From assembly GCF_050948215.1 (NCBI RefSeq), contig NC_135151.1:8410220-8474219 (forward strand): a stretch of DNA of 64,000 nt, read 5' to 3'. Positions within the stretch are counted from its first letter, which is position 1; each line of letters begins with the position of its first letter. A model generated the notes under the pieces. The model was not told the origin of the DNA, ran no database searches, and saw nothing but the letters and a program-made list of their open reading frames with translations. The translations under genes and the position numbers were made by a program. This DNA is from Halictus rubicundus. Its lineage: Eukaryota; Arthropoda; Insecta; Hymenoptera; Halictidae. Positions 11,601 to 22,000 of this stretch are shown in pieces.

Positions 11601-13164
11601 ATGATATAATTCCGATGATATTTACTTGTGTAACAAGCGATAAAAGTTTCGAACACAGAGAAGGACAGCGTATGGGAAGGAAAGTGCCGCGAAGAGTCGC
11701 GGCCGCCGGCACAGATCAAAGCCCGCGTGAGCGCAGGCCTTTAAATGAAAAATTTAACTTCTTTATTGTTAATTATTTTTTTATGAGACTTTCACCAATA
11801 TATTTGTGGCATTATTCTGATTAAAATGATATCAAACGCGATATAATTCGGATCATGTTTACACTAATTTTCCGTTAATGTAATTGTTATGGGAAGTGCA
11901 TTTTCCTCGAAAATTGTTGTACACATAAGCTGATATGCTAACTATTTTGATACCTAAAAAAATCCGAGTCATTTTAAAGAATTAAAAAATCCAACTCATT
12001 TTAAAGAAGTTGAAACGACTCATATGTATTAGATATAAAATAACGGAGAACGCAATAGTACAGCTGTTGTCCGTTTACCCAGTTTTCCTCTACCGTGACC
12101 TTGGATCACTGGACAATCATCGCATGCGAACTATGCGTTTGTTTCCGTTTCCTTTTACTTACAATTAATCTTCTATTACAAGACAAAGACGTATACAGGG
12201 TGTCCCATTTAAATCGACCGAGTCGAATATATCGGAAACTGTTGATGATATTGAAAAATGTTTCGGACAAAAGTGAAGCGTGATCAGAGGGCACACTTTC
12301 CGATGTAGATACCTTTTTTCTATGTGGACGCGTAGAGGTCATACAAAGGTCAACTTTGTATTTTTTAATGGAATTTTATATTTTTTAATGCACTACTCGA
12401 TGCTACTCGTCATTCTCTACATAATAGTACTAAATCACTTATGGTAAGAAATGATTAGTTTAGAAGATATTTTAATTTTAATAATGCGTACAGGAGTTAC
12501 TACTATACAGGTCTTAGCACTCACTTTTCTAAAGTCAATATTCGATAGTAAAAAAAAGCTTCGTCTGACAATATTTTGTTGATCCCCATTGTATTCTCCG
12601 CATATGGTCGCTTTTAACGTTTAATTCCGACGCAGGTAAACCAATGTCCTTCGGTTTTTAGAGCCCGTAAGAGGTATTATTATCGCAATGTTGCTACACT
12701 TCGATCCTATAGTCAATCGGTTGGAACGGAAAATCGAAGCACATGTTTGCAACTACCCATAACGAAAATTGTGAAGGAAGACTATTTGTGTACTAAAAAG
12801 TCCCAGACCCGTTGTCGTATCGAACATCCTTCCCTCGGGAACCAGTTGCGGAGCTCAGTGTGTCGCACATCACGTAATTAAAGCGCAAAGTTGTGAAGTT
12901 GAGATGTCGAGATGTTACGAACAATGCGATCTATTGATGCTCTTGGAGCGGAACCTTTTCTCATCATGCTGTATCACTATACGTATACTCCCGTTCAAAC
13001 GTTTGGAGCATATTAAGATTTTAAAAGAAATAACATCTTTCTCGTGTGAATACATATTTTATTCATAATACTGTTCCATTATGGTACTGAAATAGTATTT
13101 ACTTGTATTTAAAAGTGAAAGTTGTGATTATAATATTCTTATTTTTTAGAAAAACTGTGCTAAT
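11601..13164. other. Repeat fragments, no gene
   Basis: It contains a single CAGGGTGTCCC-type end at about 12196 and a segment near 12345-12380 (aaggtcaactttgtattttt) that recurs at about 37340 and 47740. Nothing else is recognised. Confidence 0.4.
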
Positions 13165-13403
13165 TTACGAAATCGTATTTTCGGAGAAGAATCCTCCTCT
13201 TTTCTTGTTGACTGCTTGACGTAATTTCGGTATTCTGGACATTAATTTTTTAATTGTTTCTAGCTTAATATTATTCCATGCCTTTGAACATTTGATGGAT
13301 GTTGAACATTTTTCTCTAATTTTTCTTTTCGGGATTTTGGTGACCATTGCATACTTTTGAGAACTCCTTCCTCTTTCTTCATTGCTAAATATATTTTGAA
13401 ATG
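13165..13403 (-). pseudogene. Decayed Tc1-like transposase, C-terminal part
   Basis: On the minus strand one frame reads EEGVLKSMQWSP. A neighbouring frame then reads AWNNI, ETIKKLMSRIPKLRQAV and NKKRGG, the order found near the C-terminus of Tc1-family transposases (tryptophan-rich segment, then SMPRR-like and KGG motifs; family knowledge). The frame change and the missing upstream catalytic region mark it as a dead fragment. It may be the same family as the N-terminal fragment at 29637-29876, but the two do not overlap, so this cannot be tested here. Confidence 0.65.
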
Positions 13404-13419
13404 TTTAGATGCATATTTT

Positions 13420-13552
13420 TAATAGTATAAATAATAATAGTAATAAATAGTATAAATACTAATAGTAATAAATAGTTTGAATAATAATAGTAATGAATAG
13501 CACAAATAATAATAGTAATAAATACTATAAATAATAATAATGATAGTATAAA
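13420..13552. repeat. AT-rich imperfect tandem repeat
   Basis: About four degenerate units of 25-35 bases built from aataatagtaataaatagt and ataaata. Simple low-complexity sequence beside the Tc1 remnant. Confidence 0.8.
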
Positions 13553-13849
13553 TGTTTCCCTTATGTCTAACTTTTCACCTTTTTTTTTGGCCCGTCAAAC
13601 ATTTTGGAATTTACAATTTGGCCCATCTAGGTGAAACTTTGAGAATTCCAAAAATAAACCCATATTAGCAGACTCGGCTTAGCATTTGTTTCCGTTCATT
13701 TTAAATAAGTGTAGATAAGAGCAGAGAACGTATTAACGTATTAAAAGCCAAACACATTTGTAACAATTAATTATTATTTATTTATTGTATGTTCTTTACA
13801 CAGCGAGCGACCAGCGGGTAGGATGTGAGAATTGCAAAAAGTAGATCGA

Positions 13850-13990
13850 TCGCTCAAAAAAAAAAAAAAACTAACCAGACCAACACCAATTTCACTTTGT
13901 AGCAGATTTGAAAAAATTTTTGTGGCCACCCTCTGCCCTACATCGCAAATTGGTGTTGGTCTGCTCAGTTTTTCTCGAGCGAACGAGCAA
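13850..13990. repeat. 141-base inverted repeat
   Basis: The left arm (gctcaaaa... ccagaccaacaccaattt) pairs with the right arm (aaattggtgttggtctg ... gagc). The left arm carries a run of about 15 A. Probably a very short MITE. Confidence 0.7.
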
Positions 13991-15635
13991 CTCTAACGAT
14001 TCTCACAATCGACAATGTTAAATATCTCGGAAACCCCAAGCGCTTTATTCTCTATAAAGAAGATACCTTTTTGACTAGTTCACCCGTTATATGCATTGTT
14101 TCTCAGCCGTCGCGTGGAGAAATAAACAAGCGATGGTCCTATCATGAGATATATCATGAAATGTCTTAAAGTTAGGTTTACTAAATCTAGTAGTTTAGGT
14201 TTAAACTACTGTTTAGACTCGTCCGAAATGTGATCACGTGCGAGAACTGGCTGCAAACTAATGGTGAGGGTCGCGCAGCGACGACAGGGAAGAAGTCGTC
14301 CGGCTCTGCATTAGTCAATCGTTGTTTCGTTACGTGTTTAAGTATCTGTGTTTGAGCTCTTTTTATTGAGATCGAAATTACATGAACTAATTTCATCTAT
14401 GTCGATAATGTGACACGCAGTTCTAAATTAAAATAATTAGCACTACCCTGTTTGTATTATGTCATCCTACATCTAAATAGTTGCTCTTAATTTTCGAAAG
14501 ATGCTACTTCATAAGAAATAACTAATGTCAGACGAAGTTAAAATAAAAGCAACTGTTTATTATTTCACAGAAAAGACATTAACATTGCAGACTTTTTTCG
14601 TTATAGCAAATTCTAGAATTTATGTACCTTTGGATGTGTGTGCGTAAGAATTCAACACTCGCAGAATGCAATTACAAGTATTATAAAAAAAAGTGAATAG
14701 TTAAACGTTGCACGAAATTGTACCATGGTTGTGCAGTGGTGCGCTCAAGAAACTAACAAATTGAAATACATGTTTATCTCGCAGATGTATATGTACTGTT
14801 TAGTCAGGTCATGGCTATATTGTGCTTGAATCACAATAGGACACGTACTTTGATCGAACCACGATTGTTTGCACGGCAATTGTACTACCACTACGAATTT
14901 GCATGCGATCACTGAACCCCTAAAGTAAATCTGGTTAAGCTTGTAATAATCGCGTCGTAGTAGACCGTAACTAAAATTTCAATCGAGCGATACATAGTCA
15001 CAAACTAGTGTAATGGTGTAAAATAGAAATAATTATGCAACTCGAGAATAGACAAATCTTTTCATTTTCTGTATTCAAATCAAGCCTAAAATTCCGCAAC
15101 ATGCGCAACTCGTCCAATGTCGGTTTTTCTCTGCACTTTTCGCCACGGATAGAACGGAATCAAATTTCGTTACTTTCAGGTTCACAGTTATAAAAATGAA
15201 CTTGATTTACAATGCAATTTATCTTCTAACCTCTCGGCTACTTGGTCACTCGGTCACATGACCTTGCAAGCCCACAAAAAATAGTTTATACAAGGCGTAT
15301 GTAGTATCTAGTTTCTAGTAACTGGGCCGAAACATAACTCGGTTATTATAGAAGATAGAAAAAAAAATTGTACAGGAAAGTTTTACATAATTTAAGAAGC
15401 TTTATCATCCTAGAATTTGTTTCTTTTTACAGAAATGCATCCTTACAGTTGCAGCTGCAAAGTGAAATTTCACACGTTTTCTGAATGCTAATTTACATTT
15501 GTTTTCATTCATCGATTCCTTGGCCTACTCTGAATAAAAAAGTGTTAAGGTACAATCGTGAAAAACTTAACATTTTTCGAAACATAGTAAAGATTCGATC
15601 TAAGCAAAACCCTTGGGCCGTGCCATTCCATAGAT
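13991..15635. other. Intergenic DNA, nothing recognised
   Basis: AT-rich sequence with only short, unsupported ORFs and no convincing inverted repeats. Confidence 0.4.
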
Positions 15636-15680
15636 CAGAGGTGCCAAACTAGCGGCCCACGGGCCGCACGAGGACCGTGC
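15636..15680. mobile_element. hAT-like terminal fragment
   Basis: CAGAGGTGCCAAACTAGCGG continues into a palindromic CGGCCCACGGGCCGC. Ends of the form CAG-GGT-CAAACT followed by a GC-rich palindrome are typical of hAT transposons (family knowledge). No partner end is seen nearby. Confidence 0.4.
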
Positions 15681-15747
15681 CACCGCTTCATCCGATGTGA
15701 CGTAAGGGGAGAGATCCCCTCCACATTGCAGTCTTCGAACCGAGCTA

Positions 15748-16318
15748 CAGTAAATTATCGTTGTACGTCAGTGCCAATCTCACGTTTCCAAGTCAGTGGA
15801 ACACCTCACACCACCGCGGTGAGTGGCCGAATCTCGAGAGCCGTCGCGGCCACAACATTGTCGGCTATATCGGTGTGAGACCAGAAGACCATTACTAATC
15901 CAATTACAAAACTTCTTTATTTTTCGTTATTTTTTTATGAAACTTTTACCAACATATTCGTGGCATTTTTCTGATTAAAATGAAACCAAGTATGCAAAAA
16001 TATAAATATGCTTCTCATATATGCTTCCAAATATGCTTCTTATCTCACACCGATATAGCCGACAATGTGTAGCCCACTCCTCGGCGACGACGGTTCTCGA
16101 GTTTCGCTGTCCGCTTCTCGGTGCAACATTATATCGGAGATGGATATTCTCTCCGTTTGAATGTCAGTCATTTTTGTATGCCATGACTTTCACGCGGGAT
16201 GACTCTTAGGTTTCCAGCGTGCTTGTGTATTTCAAATAGGACGCTCGGCGAGAACCACTGATTCGTATGAGTGTCAGTGAAAAGAACGACGGTAGTGACT
16301 TACAACGATAATTTACTG
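15748..16318. repeat. 571-base TA-flanked inverted-repeat element, left copy
   Basis: It begins CAGTAAATTATCGTTGTACG and ends CGATAATTTACTG, with TA immediately outside both ends. The interior holds two facing segments with TCGGCTATATCGGTGTGAGA and its complement. An inverted copy lies at 18716-19237; the outermost 80 or so bases of the two copies look identical. CAGT termini with TA duplication suggest a non-autonomous pogo-type element (inference). Confidence 0.8.
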
Positions 16319-17457
16319 TACAGTGTTCCACTCTGCGTCACGCGCAGTTCACATGGCACGGGCCTGAGGTGGTTCGAGAACTGTGACCGTCACAGGGAGC
16401 GAGACGCGCGACCGGGTCAAGGGGGCGTGGCCTACGAACATGCCTACGATCGAACTGTTAAATCTGAAGCCTGAATGTATCACTTCAGAAATTTGTTGAG
16501 AATAGCAAGAAATGAAAAATAAAACCGTTTGCATTAGTATTGTCCTATTCTAACAATACGTTCCTAGGCAGGCCTTATCGTTCCAGCATGCCTCGAACGC
16601 TCGTGCTCTGTCTTCTGTTTACATTACACAGATCGTACACTAGACACAATTTTAATGGGGGCTTCTCGTGTAACAAGTTCCAAAAAAAAAAATGAAAAAT
16701 ATTTTTTGTTTACATAAACAGCTTAACATTTCGAAAATATGTTTTCAAAGAATTAGACTAGATTAAGACTGGGATAATTTTGAAAATGAACGGATCTACA
16801 GCCCGTTGAAGCATGGCGCAACTTGCAGATACGCCGCAATCACCGCATGACAAAAATTTTTATATGAATTTGGGCTCTTTGCACAATAAGCCTCTCTTCA
16901 AACAAGGCAACGGCCGATTTTGTTTTTGTCTTAATTTACTTTCGATTCAATTAGATTCACATAGTGTAGCGGCTACTTAAACGCGCAAAGAAACGCGTAT
17001 CGGTTACAGATAGGTTATTAGTAAAATTTACGACATACGTGCCAGCGAAGTTATTTTTGAGAAAGCTGTTTATTAATTTAGGATTATACAATGCAGTTGT
17101 CCTTCGAAAACTTCGTCGACAGTCTCAATAGCGTTCGCGAGCGTCATAAATCTTGAATTTCTCCAAGGGCTCCAAGATACGAGGTCTGAAGGCCTGCAAA
17201 CGATCACGGCACACGCGTCGAGCCTGATGGAAATCTTACTGCATGGCAGTTTTTTCTGTGTAGGAATTTTCCAATGGTAAGTTGCACCCCCGCTCTTGGA
17301 GGAGGGTGCCAGGAGCTTAAGAAATAGGCGGTGCAATTTGGAAAGCTTGGACTGCTATTTTTTTATTTTGTGTAAGCAACGACAGAAATGAAGACAAAAG
17401 GAGAAACTTCCCCGCGCAACCATGGCATCTGAAATGTTCCTGAAGCGAGGTTGGTCG
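16319..17457. other. DNA between the left repeat copy and the ORF region
   Basis: No gene supported. It includes a direct GC-rich tail (about 16320-16440) and an AT-rich middle. Short minus-strand ORFs at 17.1-17.3 kb have no recognisable domain. Confidence 0.4.
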
Positions 17458-17914
17458 AGCGACAGGAACTGACGACACTGGCCAGATACGGTGTCCTTGA
17501 GCCTCGGCGCTTATAGGGTTGCGACGAGGGATCAGGACTTGAGGCGAGGCCGTTTTGCCCGGGAAAAGCCTAAGAAAATATCAACAATCCTGCAGGGGTG
17601 GGGATGTATAAGGACGAATCTACCCTGCGAGGACAACAGTCAACTCGGCACTCTAATCCGAATCGTTGAACTATTCAGACGTTGTAGCTCATCTTCTCGT
17701 ATCTACCGGCGTGATTTCTTACATTTGTGTGCTATTTGTAGATCTTTTCTGCTATGTTTTAGTCCTGTTTTTTTTTTTAGTTTTCGATTGATTATTACAT
17801 AGTGATAGTTTTTTAAAAAATTTTGTATTAGTTTTAACAGTTTTTCATGAATTATTGTGTAATATTAGTTTTTTTTTAATTTTTCATTAGTTAGTGCTAG
17901 TTTAAGTGATCGAA
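17458..17914 (+). promoter_or_regulatory. Possible promoter and 5' UTR of the CENP-B-like ORF
   Basis: A TATA-like motif (gtataaggac, about 17607-17616) is followed about 30 bases later by an initiator-like cagtcaa, then a T-rich leader up to the ATG at 17915. The position fits a core promoter for the downstream ORF. This is read from motifs only. Confidence 0.3.
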
Positions 17915-18649
17915 ATGGCAAGTGACAATAGAGTTGTGTTGACTATAGAAGAACGTGTGGATATTTTGAAGGACTGGGAGACATCCTCTATTACAAATGT
18001 CGCTAAAAAGTATAAAGTACATCAGGCGACACTTTGTCGAATCCGACAAAACGCTACGGCAATCGCCAAGTTCGCAGGCAAAGTGAAACTGGAGACATGC
18101 CGAAAAAATGTAAAAAGACCAATGTATGAAGAGTTGGAGCAACGGTTGCTTGCGTGGATTATAGAAAGGAGAACTATAGAAAAGGTTCCATCGGATGAGC
18201 TAATTCTACAAAAAGCAACTGAATTGAAAGAAGAGTTTGGTGCGTCTTCCAATTTTCAAATCAACACAGAGTGGCTCACAAAATTTAAAAAACGCCACAA
18301 CATTCGATTGGCTGGGATATATGGCGAAGAGGCCAGCGCCGAAGCCAGAGATAAGGAAATGAAAGAAGAAAGAAATATAAAATTCGACGTAGGTAGGAAT
18401 GGGCAAAGAGATGAAGGGATCCAACTAAATCGAGAAGAAAGAGAGGGATTAGAACATGCTTTTAAACGATTAGAGCGTTATAGAAATCGCTTTCCACTCT
18501 CGGCACGTATTCACTTGGATGGACTAAAAGTAACATTCTTAGGTAAGACATTTAAAATAGGTAAGTACAGTGAATTCTCAATATATGTAAACAACACGGG
18601 TCATACCAGCATCGTGTATCGTCCATTCTTTGATCCGCGCCGAACGTAG
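17915..18649 (+). CDS. CENP-B/pogo-type DNA-binding protein, no DDE domain
   Basis: A 244-residue ORF from the ATG at 17915 (MASDNR); an upstream in-frame GTG at 17906 is a poor start. Residues about 8-55 (LTIEERVDILKDWE... ITNVAKKYKVHQATLCRIR) form a helix-turn-helix of the Psq/CENP-B N-terminal kind. Residues about 70-140 (ELEQRLLAWIIERR... INTEWLTKFKKRHNIR) form the second, Tc5-type CENP-B DNA-binding half. The DDE nuclease of pogo transposases is absent. Residues 165-220 (charged, HAFKRLERYRNRFPL) match nothing I know. GTAAGA (18543) and GTAAGT (18561) could be donors, so the real protein may be spliced and the last 25 or so residues may be read-through into repeat sequence. It could be a truncated transposase or a domesticated DNA-binding gene. 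Confidence 0.65.
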   Translation: MASDNRVVLTIEERVDILKDWETSSITNVAKKYKVHQATLCRIRQNATAIAKFAGKVKLETCRKNVKRPMYEELEQRLLAWIIERRTIEKVPSDELILQKATELKEEFGASSNFQINTEWLTKFKKRHNIRLAGIYGEEASAEARDKEMKEERNIKFDVGRNGQRDEGIQLNREEREGLEHAFKRLERYRNRFPLSARIHLDGLKVTFLGKTFKIGKYSEFSIYVNNTGHTSIVYRPFFDPRRT

Positions 18650-18715
18650 AAAAGGACGGCGACGCTCGCCGCCGAGGCCTTGGTCACCGAGGAGTGTAAA
18701 CATACCCGTCCTGTA

Positions 18716-19237
18716 CAGTGGATTATCGTTGTATGACGGTACCGCCGTTCTTCTCACTGACACTCAAACGAAATCGGTGGTTCTCGCCGAGCGTCCCATT
18801 TGAAATACACAGGACACGCTGGAAACCTAAGAGTCATCCCGCGTGAAAGTCATGGCATACAAACATGACTGGCATTCAAACGGAGAAAATATCCGTCTCC
18901 GATATAATGTTGCACGAGGAGTGGGCTACACATTGTCGGCGATATCGGTGTGAGATAAGAAACATATTTGGAAGCATATTTATATTTTTGCATACTTGGT
19001 TTCATTTTTATCAGAAAAAAGCCACGAATATCTTGGTAAAAGTTTCATAAAAAAATAGTGAAAAATAAAGAAGTTTTGTAATTGGATTAGTAGTGGTCTT
19101 CTGGTCTCACACCGATATAGCCGACAATGTTGTGATCGCGACGGCTCTCGAGATTCAGCCACTCACCGCGGTGGTGTGAGGTGTTCCACTGACTTGGAAA
19201 CGTGAGATTGGCACTGACGTACAACGATAATTTACTG
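18716..19237. repeat. 522-base TA-flanked element, inverted right copy
   Basis: It begins CAGTGGATTATCGTTGTATG and ends CGATAATTTACTG with TA outside. The order of internal blocks is reversed relative to 15748-16318, so it is the same element in the opposite orientation. It lacks about 50 bases present in the left copy. Confidence 0.8.
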
Positions 19238-22000
19238 TACTCTGTATGTTAAAAACACCGATATACTCGACTCGTGTTTTATATACACTCCTTGGTGTCC
19301 GAGGCCCTTCGAGCTTCGTGACCCCTTACGGAGTCTACCTCGCGGTGGTAGGGATAATTCCGCGACGTTTATCATCGAGGCCTTGGCAACATATATAGAG
19401 AAATCACTGTATTAATTGATACGTCATACTATTCCAACCATAACGCAAAATTCTTTTTTTAGGCAACACAGCGTTAAAGGAATAAATCCACTGCCGTTAC
19501 AAATGTTGGAGGATATTTTTAAACAACTCATTTTAATAAGAAAAATGTGACAAATATCTTGAGAAAGGTTTTATAAGAAGAAAATTGAAAATAAAAAAGT
19601 TAGCATCGAATTGGTATTTTAAACAATACAATAAGTTTTTAATTTTTTCCGACCGTCGCTGTTTCTCTTTCTTCTTCACTCACTGTCCTCTTTTACGTCA
19701 AAAACTTACTACATACCGGCAATTAAACCACTAAATGCAGTTCCAATAATAGTATTCTATCCCATAGTGTGACATCCTGGGAACTCTGGAGTCTCAAGAT
19801 TCGTGGTGGTACTACGTTGTTCGAAGCTTGCCGAACATAGAGAAGCTCTGTGTGTAAACGACAAAGAGGGACTGAAGGTCGAGGCAGTCGACATAATTTA
19901 AAGGGCTGCTTATCGACTACAATGTCAATGCAAATAGATAAATTCTTTTTTTACAGAACTTTGGCCAACGTATTTGTGAGATTTTTCTGCTTAAAATGAG
20001 TCTAAATACGATATAATTTGGACCATATTTACTCATTTAAAGCGTGATCATAACTCGCTATGATATAGGTAAATATGATTGAAACTCTGTCGAGTTTGGT
20101 CTTTTTTTTTTAACCAGGGTAATCTCACAAACCTATTGATGAAAGTTTCGTATAAGTGGAACTAAAAATAAAGAAATAAGTTCACAATGAATGAAACTAA
20201 CAACGTCTTGTGCAGATAAGATCACACTTTGGGAATAGTGGAAACGAATGCGGCACCGGGTCTTTGAAGTGTTGTGTTTACATTGCTCACTATCGGTGGG
20301 ACACGAAGTGTTTAAAATGACCACTTTCGGGATGCTGGAAGCGAATTTTGCCCGCTGAACGTGGTGCAGATCATACGCTAGGTCTTTAAAGAGCTGTCTT
20401 TACATTGATTACTTATGGAGCAGTGGAGAAACATGATAAATTGCTCATTGATTTTTACTGTCGTCGCAAAACAAATGCAAGAAACGACAGGAAATGCAAA
20501 TAAAGAACGCGACTTTCTCTTATAACATCGACATTTCAAGAATCTGCAGTCTTTGGTTTGTGACGCCAATACTTCAACGATAGCTACGAAAGTGAAAATA
20601 GGGATGAAGATCAGGGAGAAGCCAATGAATTGTGAAAACTGGTACAACAAGGTATCAATGTGAATGAAAAACAAAGAGAAGAATTACAAGACATATTCCG
20701 AAGATTGCAAGAAAATGAAAATTTTTTACTTGGGAGAACCAACGAAATAATATTAAAACATCTTTACGGAAGAATCCATCATACATGTATTTAATCTGTC
20801 CAAAAATAAAGAACACGAAGGTGTACACTACGACAGTAAAAATAAATAATTAGACAGTAAAAATAATCCAAATTATGCCGTGTTTAGACTCATTTTAATC
20901 ATAAAAATCTCACAAATATGTTAATAAAAGTTCTGGAAAAAAAGAATAGAAAATAAAGTTTTGTATTTGCGTTACCATTGCAAGTGATATGAAGGCCTTT
21001 GATCTATGCCGACTGCTACGACTCTGTGCGATTTTTTCTTTCCACACGGTGTCCTTCTTTGCGTTCAAAGCTTTAAGTAAATATAATCGAAATTCTGTCG
21101 TGTTTGGGCTCATTGTAATCAGAAAAATGTCACCAATACGTTGGTAAAGGTTTGGTAACCAAGTAACTAAAAGTAAAGTTCCATCATTGCATTAGTATTG
21201 CCTCACCGATATCCTGCCTCGGATTGTGTTACATTGTAGCGTGACCAAGCGTCCAAGGGGAAACCCCCAAATATGTAGTGTGGATACAATTTTAAAAATT
21301 CTCGAGCTTTGCTGTCCTTTTCTACGTTCGGCACTGCATCAAAGATTAGTAGGAAATCGTTGGCAGCATTTCCCCGCTGTGCCTTTGACCTATAACGTGT
21401 AAGACGGACGAATGAGGACGTGTTTACAGTCCTCGGCGAGCGGTAACTGGCGGCGAGTATCGCTGTCCTTCTCTAGGTTCGGCACTGCATCAAAGAACAG
21501 TGGCTTTCTAACTTAGAGGACGACAAGACCTGTGCTGCTGACATAAAACGCGGATTCACTGTATATCGTGTTTAGTGTCATTTTAATCAGAAAAATGCCA
21601 CAAATAAGTTAGTCAAGGTCACACAAAAAAATGATGAAAAATAAAAAAGTTCTGTAACTAGATTAGTGTGGTTTCACATCGATATACCTTACCCGTATCT
21701 GGTTACGCGGCATGCTTACACTTTAAACTGCTTGGCGATCGAGGCAGCTCGAGCTTCTTGGCCCCTCGCAGTGTATGCCCTGCAGTGGTGGGGATAGGCG
21801 CTTTGCAAAGATCGTACAGTTCTCGTTTGTTTAGATCGAATCTTCACTGTATCTACCCTGTTTTCCAGGATCTACAGTAAATGGTGAAATGTTTTAGCAT
21901 TATGGTACTGAAGTTTTGCATTTTGTACCTGCTCCGATGCACCGTTCTGAATGCGCATTTGCTCTAATGAGGCGATTACGGCAAATTGTATCGAGGTGTA
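19238..22000. repeat. Island of degenerate dispersed repeats
   Basis: The motif cattttaatcagaaaaatg with ccacaaata, or its variant, recurs near 19540, 19980, 20900, 21115 and 21575. The motif ctgtccttttctacgttcgg recurs near 21315 and 21465. Several units end in a TA-flanked CACTGTA (19411, 21560). These are fragments of the families seen at 9268 and 15748. Short ORFs inside them have no recognisable domain. Confidence 0.65.

Noticed and set aside
13420..13552. Regularly spaced repeats, considered as a CRISPR array
   Set aside because: Units are degenerate, AT-only and without distinct spacers; this is a simple tandem repeat in a eukaryotic genome.
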